NCBI GenBank assembly: GCA_007117175.1
Contig: SKGZ01000003.1
Span: forward strand, 1-10,927
From: Bacteriovoracales bacterium
GTDB lineage: Bacteria > Bdellovibrionota > Bacteriovoracia > Bacteriovoracales > Bacteriovoracaceae
DNA length: 10,927 nucleotides
Direction: 5' to 3'
Position numbers and translations under genes: made by a program. Of the stretch, positions 6,642 to 10,927 are shown one piece after another. Below the pieces are notes generated by a model that made no database searches, was not told the DNA's origin, and saw only the letters and a program-made list of their open reading frames with translations. Every line of letters begins with the position of its first letter. Position 1 is the stretch's first letter.

Positions 6642-8090
6642 CTACTTGATTTTATTAAACACCAATAATTGCTGAATGATCCCTAAAAGAGTGGACACAA
6701 AGATATAAAGATTAAGTCCACTGGCCAGGTCTTTCATAATAAAACCAATAATGAGGGGCATGAACATTAACACCTTTTTCTGCATGGGATCAGCACTCAC
6801 TGAAGGTGTGATTTTTTGCTGCACAAACATAGAAGCGGCCATTAAAAAAGGCAGAACGTAATAGGGATCCTTGGTACTTAAATCAGCAATCCAAAAATAA
6901 AATGGAGCATCCACTAATTCCACAGAATGGGATAAAACCTGATAGAAAGCAAAGAAGATAGGCATTTGTAATAGCAGGGGAAGACAGCCACTGATAGGAT
7001 TGGCCCCTGAGCGCTTAAATAACTCCATACTCTCTTTTTGCAGACGTTGAGGATCTTCCTTATATTTCTCGCGAATTTTCGCTAGATCAGGCTGAATTTT
7101 CTGCATCTTATTCATGCTCTTTAATGACTTAAACTGGAGGGGAAAGGTGATGAAACGAATCACCAGAGTCAGTAAAATAATAGCAATTCCCCAGTTGGGA
7201 ATAAGGTTATAGAAAAATTGCAAAAGTCTTAGAATTGGCACCGCTAAGATGGAAAAGAAACCAAAGTCCACAGCATTGTGCAATTGATTACCCATGGACA
7301 CCAAACGATCATATTCTTTTTTGGTAAAGGTTAATTTAAAATTAAGCTCATCGCTAATATTCACAAATTGTGCATTCATTTGGGATTGATCAATCACCAA
7401 TTTTGCCACCACCGCCTTGGGAAAACTTAATGCAAAAAGGTGATAATCATAGTCAATACCCAAAAAGCGAATCTTGCCATCATCTAAATCATCACTGTCA
7501 ATGGCAGTACTATAAAGCTTGTTCTTATAGTAAACAAACTGGCGAGTGTGATAGTAATCATTGGTTTTTTCTTGGGAGTTAAAATTGAAGCGAAGACTCT
7601 TATCTGTTAAGCCCCGAGCATTAAAAAGAAGTTCTCCCTGAGTATTTAAAGTGATTATCACCTGAAATTGATCATGATTTAAGCTCACTTCATTTTCACT
7701 TTGAGAAACAATCTCAAAATAATAAGACTGCCCTTCAATTTTGATCAGCAATGGCTCATCGTGACCGACAATTGAATGAAACTCTCTAGCCGCAGTTGGA
7801 TTTTCTAACCAATGAACCTGCAGATCTGTGCTGACTTGCACCACAAAACCATTATTGCTCAGGTTCACTGTTGTTTTTTCTGGCTCAATAGGCTTATCAG
7901 TAGCATCTTCAAAGGCCTTAGAATCCTTTTCAATAGCAACACTCTTTTCACTATTCTGTGCATCACTCTGATCTATCCTCTCAGAGGGTGTTACAGGCAC
8001 CACTGGTGCCACAAAGTAATATTGCCATGTGAAAAGAATAAAACCGGATAAAATAACTGCTAATAGTGCTCTTTTGTGTTCGTCACCCAT
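6642..8090 (-). CDS. yidC: Membrane protein insertase YidC
   Basis: A 482-residue YidC/Oxa1 insertase of the Gram-negative type: an N-terminal membrane anchor (about residues 8-27, ALLAVILSGFILFTWQYYF), a long acidic linker, a periplasmic beta-rich domain (about 75-265), then the conserved insertase core from about 275. The core has the hydrophilic-groove arginine in LVIRFITFP (R312), the cytoplasmic coiled region KMQKIQPDLAKIREKYKED, and later membrane segments around 365-387, 411-425 and 442-480. It inserts and folds inner-membrane proteins alone or with SecYEG. A TTG at 8099 is in frame, but ATG 8090 is preferred: AAGG lies 9 nt before the ATG, and MGDEHKRALLAV matches the family start. 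It follows rnpA by 23 nt. yidD, often found between rnpA and yidC, is absent. ATP synthase subunit c is a classical YidC substrate. Confidence 0.96.
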   Translation of the reverse strand: MGDEHKRALLAVILSGFILFTWQYYFVAPVVPVTPSERIDQSDAQNSEKSVAIEKDSKAFEDATDKPIEPEKTTVNLSNNGFVVQVSTDLQVHWLENPTAAREFHSIVGHDEPLLIKIEGQSYYFEIVSQSENEVSLNHDQFQVIITLNTQGELLFNARGLTDKSLRFNFNSQEKTNDYYHTRQFVYYKNKLYSTAIDSDDLDDGKIRFLGIDYDYHLFALSFPKAVVAKLVIDQSQMNAQFVNISDELNFKLTFTKKEYDRLVSMGNQLHNAVDFGFFSILAVPILRLLQFFYNLIPNWGIAIILLTLVIRFITFPLQFKSLKSMNKMQKIQPDLAKIREKYKEDPQRLQKESMELFKRSGANPISGCLPLLLQMPIFFAFYQVLSHSVELVDAPFYFWIADLSTKDPYYVLPFLMAASMFVQQKITPSVSADPMQKKVLMFMPLIIGFIMKDLASGLNLYIFVSTLLGIIQQLLVFNKIK

Positions 8091-8113
8091 ACTATACAAC
8101 CTTATTGAATTTT

Positions 8114-8545
8114 TTAATTAGTTATAGCTTCTTTGCCATAGATCTTCGAGAAAAAATGCTCAATCTGCTGGCGAAAACTCTCAGCATCAATCAAAGCTTG
8201 TTTTTCCCTCTTCAGACAAACGAATAGAAAATCATAGTACTGAGTCAAATTTGAGACTTGCCCGTGATGCAGGCGAAAACTTTCGCGACACAATCTTTTA
8301 TATCTATTTCTCACCACAGCTTTTCCCACCTTCTTAGACACACTGATCCCCAAACGGCTTTGGGCCAAATCATTAGGCTTATAATAAACAATGAAAGCTA
8401 ATGACTGAAAGCGTCTAGAACCACTTTTGAGGTTGGAAAAATCTGACTTTGAAAGAAGGCGAGAAGTTTTAGGAAATGAATTATTTTTTTCCAACACTAA
8501 CAGTGAGGCGTTTACGACCTTTGGCACGTCGGCGGTTAATAACAT
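8114..8545 (-). CDS. rnpA: Ribonuclease P protein component, start overlapping rpmH
   Basis: The protein subunit of RNase P, which helps the catalytic RNA remove tRNA 5' leaders. The core starts at [14 protein letters not shown], and the hallmark basic helix [23 protein letters not shown] contains the RNR motif (R79-N80-R81). From ATG 8545 the protein is 143 residues with a 22-residue extension before the usual start. The first 65 nt overlap rpmH in another frame. ATG 8545 is chosen because GGGAGG (8551-8556) lies 5 nt upstream, the strongest ribosome binding site in the window. However, that sequence also encodes the conserved P-G-G of RpmH, so it could be coincidence. Alternatives are GTG 8497 and TTG 8494, neither with a ribosome binding site, giving about 126 residues, nearer the usual length. 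Confidence 0.92.
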   Translation of the reverse strand: MLLTADVPKVVNASLLVLEKNNSFPKTSRLLSKSDFSNLKSGSRRFQSLAFIVYYKPNDLAQSRLGISVSKKVGKAVVRNRYKRLCRESFRLHHGQVSNLTQYYDFLFVCLKREKQALIDAESFRQQIEHFFSKIYGKEAITN

Positions 8546-8633
8546 TCTGGCCTCCCGGAGTGGCCATTCTGCTCAAAAAACCATGAACTCTTAATCTTTT
8601 CTTTCTTTTAGGCTGCCAAGTTCTTTTACTCAT
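8481..8633 (-). CDS. rpmH: 50S ribosomal protein L34
   Basis: A 50-residue, strongly basic protein beginning [20 protein letters not shown] and continuing [23 protein letters not shown], the hallmark L34 pattern (K-R-T-x-Q-P, then H-G-F, then R-R-x-K-G-R). L34 is the small late-assembling protein of the large ribosomal subunit. The usual length is 44-50. AAGGA (8642-8646) lies 8 nt before ATG 8633. It is the first gene of the leftward block, 195 bases from divergent dnaA, the standard arrangement near bacterial origins. Its last 65 nt, including the stop, overlap the start of rnpA. Confidence 0.97.
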   Translation of the reverse strand: MSKRTWQPKRKKRLRVHGFLSRMATPGGQNVINRRRAKGRKRLTVSVGKK

Positions 8634-8671
8634 ATCTTTAATCCTTCAACATTAAAAAAATCAAGTCTTAA

Positions 8672-8700
8672 GCTATAGCTGCAGCCAGCAAGGAAGTCAA
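8672..8700 (-). promoter_or_regulatory. Sigma70-type promoter of rpmH and the leftward gene block
   Basis: On the minus strand, TTGACT (8695-8700) and TATAGC (8672-8677) are separated by 17 nt. The -35 is five of six to consensus. The predicted transcription start lies near 8665, giving a leader of about 30 nt before rpmH. With no other long gap until 574-649, this promoter could serve the genes from rpmH to bactofilin. Confidence 0.65.
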
Positions 8701-8748
8701 TAGAATTATCAAACATTCAGGTGTCAGATAATGTTAAAAAACTGACTG

Positions 8749-8778
8749 TTGCTTTCACTGAAAAAAGCGTGCTAAAAA
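8749..8778 (+). promoter_or_regulatory. Candidate dnaA promoter
   Basis: TTGCTT (8749-8754) and TAAAAA (8773-8778) are separated by 18 nt, with a TG two bases before the -10 (extended -10 type). The predicted start lies near 8785, about 40 nt before the dnaA ATG and immediately before a perfect DnaA box. The -10 match is only moderate. Confidence 0.4.
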
Positions 8779-8786
8779 TGTCTGAC

Positions 8787-8795
8787 TTATTCACA
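8787..8795 (+). promoter_or_regulatory. DnaA box in the dnaA leader
   Basis: TTATTCACA fits the DnaA-box consensus TTWTNCACA exactly. It lies 32 nt before the dnaA start and just downstream of the candidate promoter, a position suited to autorepression by DnaA. It is the same 9-mer as the box at 10649-10657. Confidence 0.7.
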
Positions 8796-8827
8796 TTCAA
8801 CCTTCAAAACTGCGAGATGCGACACTT

Positions 8828-10393
8828 ATGAATAACGATCTTCTTCTTTCCCATTTCTTAAAAAAAACAAACACTTACCAACAAGAATCAGCCAATATTA
8901 CCATTGCTGCACTGGAAAAATCAGCTGATGAAACAATTCAGAGCGAAGAGAAAAACGATATGCTCAGCTTTCGCGATGAAATCCTTAATTTTATTAAGAA
9001 CTCAATTAATGCTCAGCGCTATAACGCCTTTTTTCATCAGAGTTTAGAATGTAAAAAAATTCAAGATGATTGCATTCATTTTAGTGTACCCACGAATTTC
9101 ATTAAAAAAATCATCACTGAACAATACTCTGATTTAATGGCCAATTCTATTGAGTTTGTCTTAGGGAAAAGCTATCCCTATGAGATCAGTGTCTTGCAGA
9201 AAAAAGCAATGCCTGCCAATGGAGAATCAGCACAAAGCATTCAAAGTGAAACTCCTGCAATCAAAGTAGGGCAAAAGAAAAACGTCAAAGACATCACTTT
9301 TACCTTAAACGATGAAATGGAACAAGAATGTGAAAATGTTTCCAATCAAAGCATGTTAAAGCAAAGTGACTTTAACTCTCTTCAATTTGATCAAAAGAAA
9401 ACCTTTCAAACATTCATCGTAGGCCCATCTAATAATCTGGCCCACGCCTCTGCCATAGCTGTTTCAAGAGAGCCTGGTAAGGCCTATCCTGTGCTTTATT
9501 TTTACGGTCATTCTGGTCTTGGCAAAACTCACTTACTACACGCCATTGCTAATTCTATTGCTAAAAACCACCCAAGACTCAATGTCTTATTGGTTTCAGG
9601 TAATGAGCTGATCTCGCAAATTATCAATGCTTATACTCAAAAACAAGTTCCGGCACTGATGGATTATTATACTAAGCAAATTGATGTTTTAATGATTGAT
9701 GACATTCATGAATTAAAAGATAGAACAGGACCACAAAATCAATTCTTTCAAATTTTTAATGAATTACTCAACGCTAAAAAGCAAATTGTCATCACCTCCG
9801 ATAAAGACCCCAAGGATATTACTGGCATTGAAGAAAGAGTCAGAACCAGACTCTCTTCTAGTTTAACCATCGAAATTCAACAGCCTGATCTAGAAACAAG
9901 AATTGCTATTTTAAAGAAAAAGGCGCTAGCCGAAGACATCTTTATTCCTGAAGATGTGGTTAAACTCATCGCTCGATGTATTCGCAATAATGTACGTGAG
10001 CTAGAAGGCTCTCTGGTGAAGCTAGCTGCATGGTCGTCTGTTTATAAAACAGACATTGATATAGAAGTGGCCAAAGAACTTTTAAAAATTAGCGAAGCTG
10101 ATCAGGAAAAAACCATTACCATTGAGACCATTAGCAAGACTGTTTCTAATTATTATAAAATTTCAGTGGCCGATTTAAAGTCCAAGGTGAGAAATAAGGA
10201 CATTACCACCGCTCGCCACGTGGCCATGTATCTTAGTTACTTTATCGGCAAGGCCACCTTAACTGAAATTGGTTTTTTCTACGGCCGGCGAGATCATACC
10301 ACCGTCATGCACGCTGTGAACAAAATCAAAAACAACCTCAAGAGCGACCAAACCCTCACCAACACCCTGTACGAAATCGAAACTCTGCTCTAG
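8828..10393 (+). CDS. dnaA: Chromosomal replication initiator protein DnaA
   Basis: A 521-residue AAA+ initiator that binds DnaA boxes and opens the origin. Domain I is about residues 45-123, a polar linker about 124-185, and the AAA+ core about 186-420: Walker A GHSGLGKT (227-234), Walker B VLMIDDI (287-293), sensor 1 VITSD (321-325), arginine finger R341 in RTRL (usual SRF), and sensor 2 R390 in NVRELEG. The DNA-binding domain IV ends with the signature GRRDHTTVMHA (486-496). The first 44 residues precede domain I and are not typical. ATG 8960 (M45), after a modest GAAGAG ribosome binding site, would give a standard 477-residue protein. ATG 8828 has no clear ribosome binding site, but the frame stays open and its composition looks coding. 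The gene is divergent from rpmH. Confidence 0.97.
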   Translation: MNNDLLLSHFLKKTNTYQQESANITIAALEKSADETIQSEEKNDMLSFRDEILNFIKNSINAQRYNAFFHQSLECKKIQDDCIHFSVPTNFIKKIITEQYSDLMANSIEFVLGKSYPYEISVLQKKAMPANGESAQSIQSETPAIKVGQKKNVKDITFTLNDEMEQECENVSNQSMLKQSDFNSLQFDQKKTFQTFIVGPSNNLAHASAIAVSREPGKAYPVLYFYGHSGLGKTHLLHAIANSIAKNHPRLNVLLVSGNELISQIINAYTQKQVPALMDYYTKQIDVLMIDDIHELKDRTGPQNQFFQIFNELLNAKKQIVITSDKDPKDITGIEERVRTRLSSSLTIEIQQPDLETRIAILKKKALAEDIFIPEDVVKLIARCIRNNVRELEGSLVKLAAWSSVYKTDIDIEVAKELLKISEADQEKTITIETISKTVSNYYKISVADLKSKVRNKDITTARHVAMYLSYFIGKATLTEIGFFYGRRDHTTVMHAVNKIKNNLKSDQTLTNTLYEIETLL

Positions 10394-10404
10394 GTGCTCT
10401 AGGT
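10387..10404 (+). repeat. 9-bp tandem duplication over the dnaA stop codon
   Basis: GCTCTAGGT occurs twice in direct succession (10387-10395 and 10396-10404). Because nine is a multiple of three, the second copy supplies a second in-frame TAG three codons after the first stop. Confidence 0.6.
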
Positions 10405-10563
10405 ACGCCGTTCTTTCTCAATAGTGATAATGTTATTCTCAAAACTGAGAATCAGCCCTTCTAAGTGTACGAAAGTATTAGAGTACTCATAAGACCTTTT
10501 TTGCATTTTTAGCATATTAAAGAATAAAGAACACACAACAAAAAAATATTATTTAAAAGTGAT

Positions 10564-10572
10564 TGTGAAAAA
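10564..10572 (-). promoter_or_regulatory. DnaA box
   Basis: TTTTTCACA on the minus strand fits TTWTNCACA. It begins the densest box cluster, with TTCTCCACA 14 nt away. Confidence 0.55.
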
Positions 10573-10585
10573 TACATCCACATAA

Positions 10586-10594
10586 TTCTCCACA
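10586..10594 (+). promoter_or_regulatory. Near-consensus DnaA box in a dyad
   Basis: TTCTCCACA differs from TTATCCACA at one base. It is part of the short inverted repeat TCCAC-A-GTGGA (10589-10599), so a weaker box (TCATCCACT) overlaps it on the opposite strand. Confidence 0.5.
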
Positions 10595-10648
10595 GTGGAT
10601 GAGGACAAAGCTAAAAACAGCTAATTCCATTCACAATCCACAAAAAAA

Positions 10649-10657
10649 TGTGAATAA
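10649..10657 (-). promoter_or_regulatory. DnaA box
   Basis: TTATTCACA on the minus strand is an exact consensus match and identical to the box in the dnaA leader. Weaker forms CCATTCACA and CAATCCACA lie just upstream on the plus strand (10627-10642). Confidence 0.65.
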
Positions 10658-10709
10658 AAAGAAAGAAAAACATATTTGAGGGGTCGAAAATGAGTCTGAG
10701 AAAAGGACC

Positions 10710-10718
10710 TGTGGAAAA
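10710..10718 (-). promoter_or_regulatory. DnaA box
   Basis: TTTTCCACA on the minus strand is an exact match to TTWTNCACA. Confidence 0.6.
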
Positions 10719-10861
10719 AGAGTGAAAGAAAATCACAATCTGCCCAGTCAAAGTGTATAAAAATAAGAATATCCGCGATTGAAAAATTAAATTGAAAAAG
10801 AAACACACAAATAAAAAGGATAGAGTGGCGATAACTATCTAAATTTTAAGATGAATTTAAC

Positions 10862-10910
10862 TTATCCCCAAAGCGGCCGGTTATTATTATTAGAATATAT
10901 ATAAATATAG
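10862..10910. other. Candidate DNA unwinding element with box, GC patch and TAA triplets
   Basis: A near-consensus box TTATCCCCA (10862-10870) is followed by a GC-rich patch GCGGCCGG (10873-10880), four TTA triplets (10881-10892; TAA repeats on the minus strand), then 18 bases of nearly pure A/T. The order resembles the box, GC-rich patch and DnaA-trio arrangement of basal origin elements, but strand polarity relative to the box was not established. Confidence 0.45.
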
Positions 10911-10927
10911 AAAGAGAAGAGATCATA

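Larger units (their letters stand above)
10394..10927. other. Probable oriC: noncoding AT-rich region with DnaA boxes
   Basis: These 534 bases after dnaA contain no convincing gene. Short open frames on the minus strand near 10611-10808 are low-complexity, F/I-rich shadows. On the rightmost 370 bases, matches to the DnaA box TTWTNCACA cluster: three exact (10564-10572, 10649-10657 and 10710-10718, all on the minus strand), plus single-mismatch TTCTCCACA (10586-10594) and TTATCCCCA (10862-10870), and several two-mismatch forms around 10574-10642. The right end is a run of almost pure A/T suited to unwinding. A perfect 7-bp stem (10435-10441 with 10446-10452, loop AAAC) follows dnaA but lacks a T-tract, so it is not a clear terminator. 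dnaN is not present within the window. Confidence 0.8.

Noticed and set aside
8411..8422. GGTTCTAGACGC on the minus strand in rnpA, sharing AGTGGTTCTA with a palindrome copy
   Set aside because: Only one half-site matches and the second arm is missing, so it was not counted as a fifth copy.
10215..10224. A third CACGTG palindrome (GCCACGTGGC) inside dnaA that looks like parS
   Set aside because: The outer TGTT/AACA arms required by the parS consensus are absent. The bases encode the conserved TARHVA of DnaA domain IV.
10435..10452. Stem-loop ATTCTCA-AAAC-TGAGAAT after dnaA as a terminator
   Set aside because: The stem is A/T-rich and no T-run follows on either strand, so intrinsic termination is not supported.
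10611..10808. Open reading frames of 61-65 codons on the minus strand in the origin region
   Set aside because: They are F/I-rich low-complexity translations of A-rich DNA, have no convincing ribosome binding site, and overlap DnaA boxes.

Overview
The window is the replication-origin neighbourhood of a bacterial chromosome with low G+C content. Ten complete genes and one cut-off gene lie on the minus strand, read leftward. dnaA alone is read rightward, and about 530 bases of AT-rich noncoding DNA with DnaA boxes follow it. The gene order rpmH-rnpA-yidC-mnmE-mnmG-rsmG-parA-parB-bactofilin, followed by tandem F-ATP-synthase b' and b subunits, together with the protein sequences, suggests a relative of Bdellovibrio/Bacteriovorax (the former deltaproteobacteria). 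This placement is inference from gene order and protein style; no search was run.

Layout: 1-134, start of ATP synthase subunit b (cut by the window edge). 142-573, subunit b'. 574-649, short gap with a candidate promoter for the atp genes. 650-985, bactofilin. 982-1917, parB. 1914-2765, parA. 2758-3408, rsmG. 3408-5237, mnmG. 5268-6614, mnmE. 6642-8090, yidC. 8114-8545, rnpA. 8481-8633, rpmH. 8634-8827, divergent promoter region. 8828-10393, dnaA. 10394-10927, probable oriC. Genes from mnmG to bactofilin overlap or abut (TAATG, ATGA, ATGA), which suggests translational coupling. The whole block from rpmH to bactofilin may be one long operon driven by a good sigma70-type promoter upstream of rpmH.

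The genes fit together as an origin module. DnaA starts replication at the adjacent boxes. ParA and ParB segregate the new origins using two perfect parS sites, one inside the 3' end of rsmG and one inside the start of mnmG. A bactofilin coupled to parB may anchor the segregation machinery. RpmH, RnpA, YidC, MnmE/MnmG and RsmG supply translation, tRNA and rRNA maturation and modification, and membrane-protein insertion.

No mobile element, CRISPR array, RNA gene or clearly foreign segment was seen. The main unexplained structure is a 14-16 bp palindrome, TGGTYCYATAGRACCA, present four times between 1759 and 6635 and unrelated to parS. Other points of interest are the 65-nt out-of-frame overlap of rnpA with rpmH, where rnpA has a strong ribosome binding site inside rpmH, a degenerate G4 motif in MnmE, and an N-terminal extension on DnaA.
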